In this document: positions 1-8,204 of the stretch, in pieces
Layout of the letters: the number at the start of each line of letters is the position of its first letter
Numbering within the stretch: the stretch's first letter is position 1
Notes under the pieces: model-generated
The model's database searches: none
Told to the model about the DNA's origin: nothing
The model's input: only the letters and a program-made list of their open reading frames with translations
Assembly: GCF_029633915.1 (NCBI RefSeq)
Contig: NZ_CP091092.1
Span: 992,001 to 1,056,000, forward strand
From: Methanomicrobium antiquum
GTDB lineage: Archaea; Halobacteriota; Methanomicrobia; Methanomicrobiales; Methanomicrobiaceae
Reading direction: 5' to 3'
DNA length: 64,000 nt
Program-made: the position numbers and the translations under genes

Positions 1-572
1 CATGCACTGCCGCACCACACCCTGTCATCCACTGTGAGCCTTTACGTGAGATAATAAACAGACAGAGATGGCCTATAGAAGAAGTAAAAAAACCCTTAAT
101 CCTCATAGATATTGCCCAGCCGCGTGACATTGAGGAGAATGTTTCAGTGATTGAGGGAATAAAATTATTCACAATTGATGATCTCAGAAGTGTAAGTGAA
201 AAAAACATGAAATCCCGCCGGCAGGAGGCTTTGATGGCAGAAGCGTTTTTAATTGAAGAATCAAAGCATTTCATAACTCTTCTGAACAGAGCGTGTGCCA
301 ATGAAACTCTAGGAGATCTTCATACATGGGCAGAGTCCATCCGTATTCGGGAAAGAGACAAAGCACTTGCACGGGTAAACAACGCTGATGAAAGAATAAA
401 GGATATTTTTGATGACTTCTCAAAAGTTTTAATGAAAAAACTTCTTGCCGATGCCACATTTGCAGTGAGAAGCTGTGCAGAATACGGCGATCTGGAGACA
501 GCAGATAAACTTGTTCTTGCGATTACAAGAGGAAAAAGACCATGTTCCCCGAGAGAAGACTTAGAAGATTAA
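1..572 (+). CDS. hemA: Glutamyl-tRNA reductase, C-terminal part (5' end outside window)
   Basis: HemA reduces glutamyl-tRNA(Glu) to glutamate-1-semialdehyde with NADPH, the first committed step of the C5 route to tetrapyrroles. The reading frame is open from base 3, so the gene starts outside the window. An internal ATG at 147 is not the start, because the conserved core LILIDIAQPRDIEE is encoded upstream of it. The rest is the end of the NADP-binding domain and the helical dimerisation domain (SRRQEALMAEAFLIEES and the following helices). It overlaps hemB by 31 bases, which suggests coupled translation as the first visible gene of a hem operon. The assignment is secure from motif and context; the length cannot be judged. 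Confidence 0.93.
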   Translation, partial: CTAAPHPVIHCEPLREIINRQRWPIEEVKKPLILIDIAQPRDIEENVSVIEGIKLFTIDDLRSVSEKNMKSRRQEALMAEAFLIEESKHFITLLNRACANETLGDLHTWAESIRIRERDKALARVNNADERIKDIFDDFSKVLMKKLLADATFAVRSCAEYGDLETADKLVLAITRGKRPCSPREDLED

Positions 573-1540
573 GAAAAAGAAACCTTCAGCCATTGTTCAA
601 AGAGACAGTGCTGACAAAAGATGACCTGATAGCGCCTTATTTTTTTGACGAGACAATAACCCAAAAAAAGCCTATTGATTCAATGCCCGGGCAATACAGA
701 TATCCTGTTTATCAGGCAGGTAATATTGCTGAAAAATTAAAAAAGCAAGGAGTCAGAGCTATGCTTTTGTTTGGAATTCCCAAAGAAAAGGATGCTGCTG
801 GAACCTCGGCATGGATAGAAGACGGGGTAATACAAAAAGCAGTATTTGAAATTAAATCAAAAGTGCCTGAAATGGTTGTGATAACTGATGTTTGTGCATG
901 TGAATATACAGATCACGGCCACTGTGGAATAATCGGTGAATCCTGTGGCGGCTTAAAAGGAGACAGTCTTGATCTTTTAAATGATGAATCACTGGATATT
1001 ATGGCACAGATTGCAGTATCCCATGCAAAAGCCGGCTGTGATATTGTAGCACCGTCATGCATGCTTGATGGTATGGTTATGACTATAAGAGATGCTTTGG
1101 ATGATGAAGGATTTGAGGAAATTCCAATAATGTCTTATTCAACAAAGTTTTCAAGTGCATTATACGGACCATTCAGGGATGCCGCTGACTCAAAGATGTC
1201 GTTTGGAGATCGCTCAACATATCAGATGGCGTATGAAAATCCAAGAGAAGCTTTTTTAGAGTCTAAACTTGATTTAATGGAAGGTGCTGATATCCTGATG
1301 GTCAAACCGGCCGGATTTTATCATGATATAATTAATAAGGTATCATCTCTTGGATTACCTGTTGCTGCATATCAGGTGAGCGGTGAATATTCGATGATAA
1401 AAGCTGCTTCTGAAAAAGGATGGATTGATGAGAAAAAAATTGTAATGGAAAGTCTGATTGCAATCAAACGTGCAGGTGCAGATTTGATTATTACATATTA
1501 TGCAGAAGATGCAGCGAGGTGGATTGATGAAAAAAAGTAA
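542..1540 (+). CDS. hemB: Porphobilinogen synthase (delta-aminolevulinate dehydratase)
   Basis: HemB condenses two 5-aminolevulinate molecules to porphobilinogen in the cytoplasm. The 332-residue length is usual for the family. A cysteine-rich metal site is visible at about residues 119-134 ([14 protein letters not shown]), which points to a zinc-dependent type. The two Schiff-base lysines lie in [18 protein letters not shown] (about residue 200) and [12 protein letters not shown] (about 250). The ATG at 542 lies inside the end of hemA and the stop lies inside the start of hemL, so three successive genes overlap and are probably translated together. Confidence 0.96.
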   Translation: MFPERRLRRLRKRNLQPLFKETVLTKDDLIAPYFFDETITQKKPIDSMPGQYRYPVYQAGNIAEKLKKQGVRAMLLFGIPKEKDAAGTSAWIEDGVIQKAVFEIKSKVPEMVVITDVCACEYTDHGHCGIIGESCGGLKGDSLDLLNDESLDIMAQIAVSHAKAGCDIVAPSCMLDGMVMTIRDALDDEGFEEIPIMSYSTKFSSALYGPFRDAADSKMSFGDRSTYQMAYENPREAFLESKLDLMEGADILMVKPAGFYHDIINKVSSLGLPVAAYQVSGEYSMIKAASEKGWIDEKKIVMESLIAIKRAGADLIITYYAEDAARWIDEKK

Positions 1541-2777
1541 AAGCAGTGAATTATTTGATACAGCAAAGAATCTGATGCCCGGTGGTGTCAGCAGTCCTGT
1601 GCGTGCGATAAAGCCGTACCCGTTTTATACAAAAAAAGCTGGTGGCTCAAAGATAATAACAGAAGACGATGAGATTTTAACAGATTGCTGTATGGCTTAT
1701 GGTCCTCTTCTTTTAGGACACAGCCCGCAGTGTGTAAAAGAGGCAATTAGAAATCAGGTCGAAAAAGGCTGGATATATGGAACACCTTCTGAGACTGAGA
1801 TAAAACTTGCAAAAATAATAATCCGGGATTATCCTTCAATTGATATGTGCAGGTTTGTTTCAAGTGGTTCTGAAGCAACAATGGCGGCAATAAGGCTGGC
1901 CCGTGGTTTTACTAAAAAGAAGGATATTATAAAGATTGAAGGCGGTTTTCATGGTGCACATGACGGAGTTTTGATACAGGCCGGTTCAGGTGCAACAACA
2001 ATGGGCGTTCCTGATTCTGCAGGAGTTATTCCGGATATAGTATCCCATACTGCTCAGGTGCCTTATAATGATTTGGAATCTTTAGAAAGCATCATCTCTA
2101 AAAGTGATGATATTGCGGCATTTATAATAGAGCCTGTAATGGGAAATGTCGGCCCGATTCTTCCGGGGGATGATTATCTTCAGGAAGTCCGGAAAATAAC
2201 AAAAGAGAATGATGTTCTTTTAATCTGCGATGAAGTAATATGCGGATATAGGGTAGGAATAGGCGGTGCACAGGTAAAATACAATATATCACCTGATCTT
2301 ACAACCCTTGGAAAGATTGTCGGAGGTGGTCTTCCAATTGGTGTTTTTGGCGGAAGAAGGGATATTATGGAGATGGTTGCACCGGCAGGGCCTGTATATC
2401 AGGCAGGAACATTCAGCGGCAATCCTCTTTCGATGAGTGCCGGAATTGCAATGCTTGAATATATCCATAAAAACTCATTGATTTATCAGAAATTAGATGA
2501 GAATACAAGGATTATCCATGAATCAATTCCTAAGGGACATTCCTGTTCATTTGTAAGGCTTGGTTCGATGTTTAAGCTGTTTTTCAGAGATTCTCCTCCG
2601 AGAAATTATATTGAGGCAAAACAAAGCGATACACAAAAATTTGGAGAGTTTTGGAAGAAGATGTTAAAAGAAGGAATTTTTCTTCCGCCTTCTCAGTTTG
2701 AGACCAATTTTATCTCATCTGCCCATACCGATGAAGATATAGAAAAAATTGCCGGAGCATATAGCAGATGTCTTTGA
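1527..2777 (+). CDS. hemL: Glutamate-1-semialdehyde 2,1-aminomutase
   Basis: HemL is the PLP enzyme that moves the amino group of glutamate-1-semialdehyde to give 5-aminolevulinate, linking HemA to HemB. The start at 1527 ([11 protein letters not shown]) is preferred over the in-frame ATGs at 1500 and 1509 because a GAGGTGG ribosome site ends five bases before it. Visible features are the N-terminal [10 protein letters not shown] signature, the glycine/serine PLP-phosphate region ([16 protein letters not shown]), the DEV aspartate ([11 protein letters not shown]) and the PLP lysine in [19 protein letters not shown]. The length of 416 residues is normal. It overlaps hemB by 14 bases and hemC by 10. 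Confidence 0.96.
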   Translation: MKKSKSSELFDTAKNLMPGGVSSPVRAIKPYPFYTKKAGGSKIITEDDEILTDCCMAYGPLLLGHSPQCVKEAIRNQVEKGWIYGTPSETEIKLAKIIIRDYPSIDMCRFVSSGSEATMAAIRLARGFTKKKDIIKIEGGFHGAHDGVLIQAGSGATTMGVPDSAGVIPDIVSHTAQVPYNDLESLESIISKSDDIAAFIIEPVMGNVGPILPGDDYLQEVRKITKENDVLLICDEVICGYRVGIGGAQVKYNISPDLTTLGKIVGGGLPIGVFGGRRDIMEMVAPAGPVYQAGTFSGNPLSMSAGIAMLEYIHKNSLIYQKLDENTRIIHESIPKGHSCSFVRLGSMFKLFFRDSPPRNYIEAKQSDTQKFGEFWKKMLKEGIFLPPSQFETNFISSAHTDEDIEKIAGAYSRCL

Positions 2778-3670
2778 AGGTTGGAACACGTGGTTCACGC
2801 CTCGCAATGGCTCAGACAAATCGTGTCTGCGATATGCTTGAAAAAAAGGGGATTGAAACTGAAATAGTAGTGATAAAAACAGTAGGTGATGACAAGACAA
2901 ATGTTCCTCTTCATAAGGTGGGAGGACAGGGAATATTTGTCAGAGCCCTTGATGATGCAATTATTAATGGTGAAATTGATTTCGCAGTTCACAGTATGAA
3001 AGATATTCCGGCAAAAAGGCCTGATGGGGTAAAAACCTGTGCTGTTCTAAAAAGAGATTCACCATGCGACTTTCTGGTGCACAACTGCCCTCTTGAAGAG
3101 ATAAAAGTTGTTGGAACTTCAAGTACAAGAAGAAAAGCCCAGCTTTTAAGGGGCAATCTGAATCCAGAGATAAAAGAGCTTCGCGGCAATGTTGATACAA
3201 GGCTTCGGAAGCTTGAAAATGGAGAATATGATGCAATAGTTTTGGCAGAAGCCGGAATGGAGCGCCTTGGTCTTAATCTTCCTGGAACAAGACTGATTCC
3301 CCAGTGGTATGTTCCTTCTCCAAATCAGGGCATAATAGCAGTTGTATGCAGAGACGATTCTGATTTGTACTCTACACTCTCAGTTCTGGATGATCCTAAA
3401 ACAAGGCGTGATTCAGAGGTAGAGAGGTCTGTGATGGAAGAGATTGGCGGAGGCTGTTTTACACCCCAGGGTGTCTACTGCGAAGATGGCTTTTTGATTG
3501 CCGAAGTTTTATCACTTGACGGGAAAAGATATGAAAGAATAGAAGACAATGGCGAAACTGTTGAGGAAGGCAGGCTAATCGGGAGAAAACTTCACGAAAT
3601 TGCATTTGATTTAATAGAAGAGGCACGTCAGAGTCTTGGGATTGAAGACCATTATTACAATAATAATTAA
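2768..3670 (+). CDS. hemC: Hydroxymethylbilane synthase (porphobilinogen deaminase)
   Basis: HemC joins four porphobilinogens into linear hydroxymethylbilane. The N-terminus [16 protein letters not shown] is the family signature. [10 protein letters not shown] carries the catalytic Asp environment, and the dipyrromethane cofactor cysteine is in [11 protein letters not shown] (about residue 235). At 300 residues the protein is complete. The start overlaps the end of hemL. A uroporphyrinogen-III synthase (hemD), which would close the ring, is not found next to it, although the following gene acts on its product. Confidence 0.96.
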   Translation: MSLKVGTRGSRLAMAQTNRVCDMLEKKGIETEIVVIKTVGDDKTNVPLHKVGGQGIFVRALDDAIINGEIDFAVHSMKDIPAKRPDGVKTCAVLKRDSPCDFLVHNCPLEEIKVVGTSSTRRKAQLLRGNLNPEIKELRGNVDTRLRKLENGEYDAIVLAEAGMERLGLNLPGTRLIPQWYVPSPNQGIIAVVCRDDSDLYSTLSVLDDPKTRRDSEVERSVMEEIGGGCFTPQGVYCEDGFLIAEVLSLDGKRYERIEDNGETVEEGRLIGRKLHEIAFDLIEEARQSLGIEDHYYNNN

Positions 3671-3681
3671 GGAATAGTTAG

Positions 3682-4410
3682 ATGACAGGCAAAGTTTATC
3701 TTGTTGGTTCAGGTCCGGGAGGTCTTGGACTCATGACCTTTCGCGCAAGGGAAGTTATTGACAGTGCTGATGTAATTTTATATGATCAATTGCCCGGAGA
3801 AGAGGTTTTAGCCTCACTTCCTGATGTTGAAAAAATTGATGTTGGAAAATACGGCGGGAAACATACAAAAGAGCAGGATGAGATTGAGAAACTGATGGTT
3901 AAATTTGCACAGGAGGAGAAAACTGTTGTGCGTTTGAAAGGCGGAGATCCTTTCCTGTTTGGCCGCGGCGGAGAAGAGATGGAAACTCTTCGCAAATATG
4001 GCATCCGTGTAGAGATGGTGCCTGGTGTTACAAGCGCAATTGCAGTTCCGGAATGTGTAGGAATTCCTGTTACGCACAGAAAATTTGCATCACAGGTTAC
4101 TTTTTTAACCGGTCATGAGGATCCAAAAAAAGAGGAGTCGGCTATTAACTGGAAGTGGCTTGCAGATTCTCCTGGTACAATTGTAATTTTAATGGGTGTA
4201 AAAAACCTGCCTGATATTACAAAGACTTTGATTGAAAATGGTATGGATGAGAAAAAGCCTGTTGCAATTATAGAACGAGGCCTACGTCCTGACCAGAGAG
4301 TCACTATAGGTAATCTTGATACGATATCTCTCATAGCCGGAGAAAAAGGCGTAAAACCTCCGGCAATTATTGTAATCGGTGAGGTTGTAACACTCTTTGA
4401 TGAAGAATGA
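3682..4410 (+). CDS. cobA: Uroporphyrinogen-III C-methyltransferase
   Basis: This enzyme adds SAM-derived methyl groups at C2 and C7 of uroporphyrinogen III to give precorrin-2, the branch point to siroheme, cobamides and coenzyme F430. The 242 residues form a stand-alone SUMT without a CysG-type dehydrogenase domain. Motifs seen are VYLVGSGPGGLGLMT at the N-terminus, ADVILYDQL, VRLKGGDPFLFGRGGEE (about residues 85-100) and the EMVPGVTSAIAVPE loop. It follows hemC by 11 bases and is probably the last gene of the operon, since a 256-base AT-rich region with inverted repeats comes next and the following gene points the other way. Confidence 0.95.
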   Translation: MTGKVYLVGSGPGGLGLMTFRAREVIDSADVILYDQLPGEEVLASLPDVEKIDVGKYGGKHTKEQDEIEKLMVKFAQEEKTVVRLKGGDPFLFGRGGEEMETLRKYGIRVEMVPGVTSAIAVPECVGIPVTHRKFASQVTFLTGHEDPKKEESAINWKWLADSPGTIVILMGVKNLPDITKTLIENGMDEKKPVAIIERGLRPDQRVTIGNLDTISLIAGEKGVKPPAIIVIGEVVTLFDEE

Positions 4411-4666
4411 ATTTTTATAATCCAGGTATCATGAAATCCAGATATCATAAAATTTGTGTTTCATGAATTATTTCATCAAAAATCTATTTTTCCGGTATAA
4501 GTGCATTTACCATGAAAACCAAATCTGATTTTCATGAAACATTGCATGAAAAATTAGTTTCATGAACGTTTTTTTAAAAAACACTGCATATATGAGTGAA
4601 ATTAACAGAATTTAACAGAATGATTAAAAAAATTGTTTCTTCTAATCTTTTTAATTGTTTTTATAT
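4411..4666. repeat. Intergenic cluster of CATGAAA/TTTCATG inverted repeats
   Basis: The space between the convergent cobA and ftr genes holds at least seven copies of TTTCATG or its complement CATGAAA. They include the pair CATGAAAA (4511-4518) and TTTTCATG (4529-4536), and a longer pair CATGAAAC at 4533 with GTTTCATG at about 4557. Either strand could fold into stacked hairpins in RNA, consistent with transcription ends for both genes. The same core recurs in two other intergenic regions of the window, which suggests a repeated element or protein site rather than two simple terminators. The repeat is seen; the function is inferred. Confidence 0.55.
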
Positions 4667-5566
4667 TCAGGCAAAATCTTTTAGGATATCATGAAGATAG
4701 AAGTTGTTTGTTCCAAGTTTTCCATCATAGTTACCGGCACCAATATACAAAACACCTTTTTCTTTTACAGCCGCTAAAATTCCATTTTTCATTGCTTTTT
4801 CAATAAAATCTTCATTAAGGCCGTTAATTACAATTTCATATATTGAATTTACATCTTTTGGTACAAGTGTATCTGGAATTTTATCCCTTAAAGTCGGGCA
4901 GAATCTGTGATTTGTGCTTGCAGACATTGGAAATTTGTAATTTTTGCTTGCAACCTTAGAACCTGAAGAGACGATTCCTCCGGGGAATCCTGCAATAATT
5001 CCTTCACTGTTTTCGAACGCCCTTACAGCGGCCTTTGCACCGGCAAGTGCTGCTTTTTGTGAATTACCCATGATAAAAAAATTTCCGCCTGCAATTCCTT
5101 TAACAGCACCAAAATTTTCCTCACCAATGAATCCTCCCTGCATAACAGGAATTTTCCAGCATTTTCTGCCTCCAATTATACAGCGTGATTCATAAGAATC
5201 GCCAAAATAATGCATTCTTGTAGAAAATCTGGTTGTAGCTTTGGGAAATCCGTCAAATACAGATGCAGTTGCGGCAGTAAGTATACACTGCCCGATTCTC
5301 GAAGCTACATTCTCCCGCATATTTTTTCGTGCTGTACAAATAAAAATTGAAATTCCCGGTCTATTGTCAGGAGTTTCCTCAGGAGAATACATTCTTTCAA
5401 TTCCCGCCTCACAGGGACATGCTATGGCTGAAGTTGCAAATCCTGTTGCTTCTGTTGCGGCAATTTTTGCCAGTTCATAATCATCTGCCGTAATGATTAT
5501 TCTTGAAAACCATATCGGAAATGCTTCTGCATATGTATCTATTATTTCGACTCCGTTTATCTGCAT
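4667..5566 (-). CDS. ftr: Formylmethanofuran:tetrahydromethanopterin N-formyltransferase
   Basis: Ftr moves the formyl group from formylmethanofuran to N5 of tetrahydromethanopterin, the second step of CO2 reduction to methane. The 299 residues match the family length. The N-terminus INGVEIIDTYAEAFP is diagnostic, and conserved blocks such as MHYFGDSYESRC, GGNFFIMGNSQKAAL and FPGGIVSSGSKVASKNY are present. A GGAGA ribosome site precedes the ATG at a good distance. It follows the cyclo-ligase homologue by 46 bases on the same strand, so the two are probably co-transcribed. The enzyme is a soluble cytoplasmic oligomer in known methanogens. Confidence 0.97.
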   Translation of the reverse strand: MQINGVEIIDTYAEAFPIWFSRIIITADDYELAKIAATEATGFATSAIACPCEAGIERMYSPEETPDNRPGISIFICTARKNMRENVASRIGQCILTAATASVFDGFPKATTRFSTRMHYFGDSYESRCIIGGRKCWKIPVMQGGFIGEENFGAVKGIAGGNFFIMGNSQKAALAGAKAAVRAFENSEGIIAGFPGGIVSSGSKVASKNYKFPMSASTNHRFCPTLRDKIPDTLVPKDVNSIYEIVINGLNEDFIEKAMKNGILAAVKEKGVLYIGAGNYDGKLGTNNFYLHDILKDFA

Positions 5567-5612
5567 ATTTTCATTCTCCTGACATACGATCTAATATTTT
5601 TATTTTTCAAAT

Positions 5613-6179
5613 CTAATCTTTTTTAAATGCAACACCATTTTCTGTGATAACAAAATCCATTGGCACATCATTATCTTCCAGAGGCACTTCATCAGCCTCC
5701 TGACATGCGAAAGCCAGGGCAATTTTTATGACATCAGGATATTTTTCAAGGAATCTGTCGTAATATCCTGATCCATATCCGAGACGACCGCCTTTTTTGT
5801 CGAATGCAAGCATTGGAAGAATTACAATATCTACAGCTCCATCTGGAACAGGAATTTCATTTCCGATTGGTTCAGGAACACCAAAAGTACTTGGAACAAG
5901 ATCTGCTAAATCTTTTACATAAGAAAGTCTTAAACTGACGTCTTCTTTAACGATAATTGGAACTACAAGAGGGTTATTGTTTTCAAGAAGCATTTTTAAA
6001 AGGGGTTTTGTGTCAACTTCGATATCCTTGGAAGCAAAGCCCATAACAGTCTGTCCCGGCCTTATAATTGAAAAAACATTTTTGCAAATAATCTCACTTT
6101 TTAAGGCACGTTCTTCTGGTTTAAGCAGTTCTCTTCTTTCCCGCATGATGTTTCTAAGCTTATTTTTCTGTTCGCGCAT
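5613..6179 (-). CDS. 5-formyltetrahydrofolate cyclo-ligase family protein
   Basis: The family uses ATP to convert 5-formyl-THF to 5,10-methenyl-THF. The N-terminal RNIMRERRELLKPEERA helix, and the C-terminal FDKKGGRLGYGSGYYDRFL motif (about residues 126-144) that binds nucleotide and substrate, are both clear. The length of 188 is typical. An AGGAG site precedes the ATG. Its place directly upstream of ftr is of interest because Ftr makes 5-formyl-H4MPT, the methanopterin counterpart of this family's substrate. The true pterin substrate (folate or methanopterin) cannot be told from the sequence. Confidence 0.88.
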   Translation of the reverse strand: MREQKNKLRNIMRERRELLKPEERALKSEIICKNVFSIIRPGQTVMGFASKDIEVDTKPLLKMLLENNNPLVVPIIVKEDVSLRLSYVKDLADLVPSTFGVPEPIGNEIPVPDGAVDIVILPMLAFDKKGGRLGYGSGYYDRFLEKYPDVIKIALAFACQEADEVPLEDNDVPMDFVITENGVAFKKD

Positions 6180-6261
6180 GTTGATTCTCTCTCCTGTTTT
6201 AATATTTAGTTTTAATTGTAGCGGCTATACTATAAGAGTTCTAAGGAAAAAAAGGTATTAA

Positions 6262-6618
6262 TCATTCATATCCTATCGGATCTTCTTCAGCAATCTCCTC
6301 AATATAGATCTCCTCATCAATCAGATCAATTTCAAATCCGCCAATTACAGGCGCAATCTGGTTATAGATAAAAGAAAAAGCCGTACATATTATGCATCCA
6401 AAAAAAGATATGAAAAGGGTAAAAATTAACATCTCTGTTAAAAGTGAAATTAAAATATCAGTTCCTGAGATGATGGAATAATCTGTAAAATATGTATTTT
6501 GACTATATATTGCGGCCGGAACCGTAAATATAACTGAAAAAATGACACCTGCTATAAAAGAGATTACAGCAGATACTTTTGCAGACGAGATTACGCTAAT
6601 ATAGAGAATTTCAGTCAT
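6262..6618 (-). CDS. Small two-helix membrane protein, unknown function
   Basis: I do not recognise this 118-residue protein. Two hydrophobic stretches, at about residues 8-37 and 53-90, look like membrane segments (the second could be one long or two short helices). The C-terminal 30 residues are very acidic (IDEEIYIEEIAEED). The start overlaps the end of the ROK gene by eight bases, so it is translated with it, and the cyclo-ligase homologue follows after 82 bases. The coupling supports a real gene, but nothing in the sequence gives a reaction. Confidence 0.7.
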   Translation of the reverse strand: MTEILYISVISSAKVSAVISFIAGVIFSVIFTVPAAIYSQNTYFTDYSIISGTDILISLLTEMLIFTLFISFFGCIICTAFSFIYNQIAPVIGGFEIDLIDEEIYIEEIAEEDPIGYE

Positions 6619-7564
6619 TTTCTTTATTACCAGTATGTGTCATTGCAAAATATGCCGCACCATAAAGTGGTGCAAATCCTTCAAGACTACTTAATTTAAT
6701 ATCCGGCATGTCCAGGTATCTGTCAGTATATCTGTTTATTCCATTAATAATAACATCACTGTTGTTTTGGACAACCGGCCCGTCAAGGATTATTATATCC
6801 GGAGAGTAGGCCGCAATAATTGTTGATATTCCGTGGCCGTTAATTTTTGACAGTTCGTCAGCGAATTCATAAAAAATCTCTGTATTTTGAGAAGCATTTC
6901 TAAGAATGAATTCGGGGGTTATTTCTTCAGGAATTTTTGGATTGTATCTCATGTCGCTGCAGAACGCTTTGAAAAATGCAGGGATACCAGTTCCTGAAGA
7001 ATATGCTTCCCAGTGGCCAAAACCCCCGCATCTGCAGTGAAGAGAGTATTTGCTGTCAACAAAAAAATGTCCTGCTTCTCCGGCATTTCCTTTTTTTCCG
7101 GAAAGGTGATTTCCATCAATATATGCTCCTGCACCAATTCCTGTTGAAAATGTGATATATACAACATCTTTTTTTAAAAGATTTCTATCAGCAAAAATTT
7201 CGCCCAGGACTCCTGAACGGCAGTCATTAATCAGAAAAACATCTTTTGAAAATTCCTCTTCAAGTGGTTGTTTGATTTTTATTTTTGGAAAATTCATGTT
7301 TGGAGAATTTATTATCTCTCCACTTTTTGTATTGAGGGAGCCTGCAGATGAAACCCCAATACTTTTAACGGAGGTTATTTCACTCGCTGACAATTCCGAG
7401 CGGATAAGGGATATTATCAAATCTGAGATAACATCTCCGGAATTACCGGTATTTGGAGTTTTTGAAACTTTATATTTTAAGATCCTTTTTTTAGAAAAAA
7501 GAGAAACTCTGGTGTGTGACGCGCCTATATCAATAGCTATCACATTGGAATTTGTATCATTCAT
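6611..7564 (-). CDS. ROK-family sugar kinase homologue
   Basis: ROK proteins are mostly cytoplasmic ATP-dependent sugar kinases such as glucokinase. The N-terminal phosphate loop VIAIDIGASHTRVSLF, the adenosine-side stretch VVYITFSTGIGAGAYIDG and the zinc region are all present over 317 residues. There is no N-terminal DNA-binding domain, so it is a kinase-type and not a repressor-type member. The usual CxCGxxGCxE motif reads CRCGGFGHWEA, with His in place of the third Cys; His can also bind zinc, and the upstream ligand His in EAGHFFVD is kept. It overlaps the small membrane protein gene. The substrate is not known. Confidence 0.85.
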   Translation of the reverse strand: MNDTNSNVIAIDIGASHTRVSLFSKKRILKYKVSKTPNTGNSGDVISDLIISLIRSELSASEITSVKSIGVSSAGSLNTKSGEIINSPNMNFPKIKIKQPLEEEFSKDVFLINDCRSGVLGEIFADRNLLKKDVVYITFSTGIGAGAYIDGNHLSGKKGNAGEAGHFFVDSKYSLHCRCGGFGHWEAYSSGTGIPAFFKAFCSDMRYNPKIPEEITPEFILRNASQNTEIFYEFADELSKINGHGISTIIAAYSPDIIILDGPVVQNNSDVIINGINRYTDRYLDMPDIKLSSLEGFAPLYGAAYFAMTHTGNKEND

Positions 7565-7603
7565 CTGTTTTATCTCTGATTTTCCCCATAAATTTAATTT
7601 GTT

Positions 7604-7630
7604 TAATTTTATTAATTTTATTAATTTTAT
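7604..7630. repeat. Three tandem copies of a 9-base unit
   Basis: TAATTTTAT is repeated three times without gaps between the start of the ROK gene and the end of the cysteine-rich gene. It is short and AT-rich, so it may be slippage without function; it could also act as a T-rich termination region for the upstream minus-strand gene. Confidence 0.6.
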
Positions 7631-7646
7631 TGTTTTATGATTAATT

Positions 7647-7982
7647 TTACAGATATTTTTGTATCTCTTCCCTAATCATAGGCAGAGATATTCTTCCGAT
7701 TGGAGTTTTATTTCCGTTAATGATAATCAGGGGGATTGGAGGGTGATCTTTTTCAATAATTTCAATTACATGTTTTGGCACTTCATCGTCAATCAATGTC
7801 AGAATACATTCAACATTATTGCCGTATATATGTGTAAGACGCTCTTTTAATGCATCAAATGCTTTTATTAGTTCTTCAGAAGGTGCACATTTTTCAAGTT
7901 CGCATGTCCTGTCACCATCACATGGAAAAGGTCCGCATGGAGAGTCCTGAAATCCAACAACTTCGATTGTTACTTTTTTCAT
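7647..7982 (-). CDS. Small cysteine-rich protein, thioredoxin-like fold possible
   Basis: The 111-residue protein starts with a beta strand (KKVTIEVVGF) followed by CGPFPCDGDRTCELEKC, giving four cysteines in CxxxxCxxxxxxCxxxxC spacing at about residues 16-32. Later segments (CILTLIDDEVPKHVIEIIEKD, then PLIIINGNKTPIG) resemble the central strands and the cis-Pro region of thioredoxin-like folds. The arrangement suggests a redox or metal-binding role. It lies upstream of the ROK gene on the same strand, with an 82-base gap. I cannot name the family with confidence. Confidence 0.72.
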   Translation of the reverse strand: MKKVTIEVVGFQDSPCGPFPCDGDRTCELEKCAPSEELIKAFDALKERLTHIYGNNVECILTLIDDEVPKHVIEIIEKDHPPIPLIIINGNKTPIGRISLPMIREEIQKYL

Positions 7983-7985
7983 ATA

Positions 7986-8040
7986 ACTAATTTAGTAATT
8001 ATTAGTATATTGAATTTGCAATATTGAAAATTTAGTAATA
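7986..8040. promoter_or_regulatory. Possible operator with repeated ACTAA/TTAGT
   Basis: Just upstream of the cysteine-rich gene (minus-strand start at 7982) there is an inverted repeat ACTAATTTAGT at 7986-7996, a further TTAGT at 8002-8006 and another TTTAGTAAT at about 8031. Repeated half-sites this close to a start codon look like a repressor site. The region is very AT-rich, so chance similarity is possible. Confidence 0.3.
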
Positions 8041-8172
8041 TTTTAATCTTAGAAGTATATTTATGTGAGTACTATAATGTTTATAATTAGCAAAAACTGA
8101 AAATTTTCTGAATTAATGGTCAGAATTTAAAAAATTCAACTGACACTAAGGATTATATTTAATTATCACATA

Positions 8173-8198
8173 TAAAGAGTAATAGTTTAAAGAGTAAT
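8173..8198 (+). repeat. Direct repeat in the cheR leader
   Basis: TAAAGAGTAAT occurs twice (8173-8183 and 8188-8198), four bases apart, ending seven bases before the cheR start at 8205. Each copy carries AAGAG, which could serve as a weak ribosome site; the repeat may instead be a protein-binding site. Confidence 0.45.
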
Positions 8199-8204
8199 TT
8201 TACA

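Noticed and set aside
147-572. Separate small gene starting at ATG 147
   Set aside because: The frame is open to the window edge and upstream codons encode conserved HemA sequence, so it is an internal Met.
7152-7640. 162-codon plus-strand frame opposite the ROK gene
   Set aside because: It lies antisense to a clear ROK-family gene and shows no protein-like motif.
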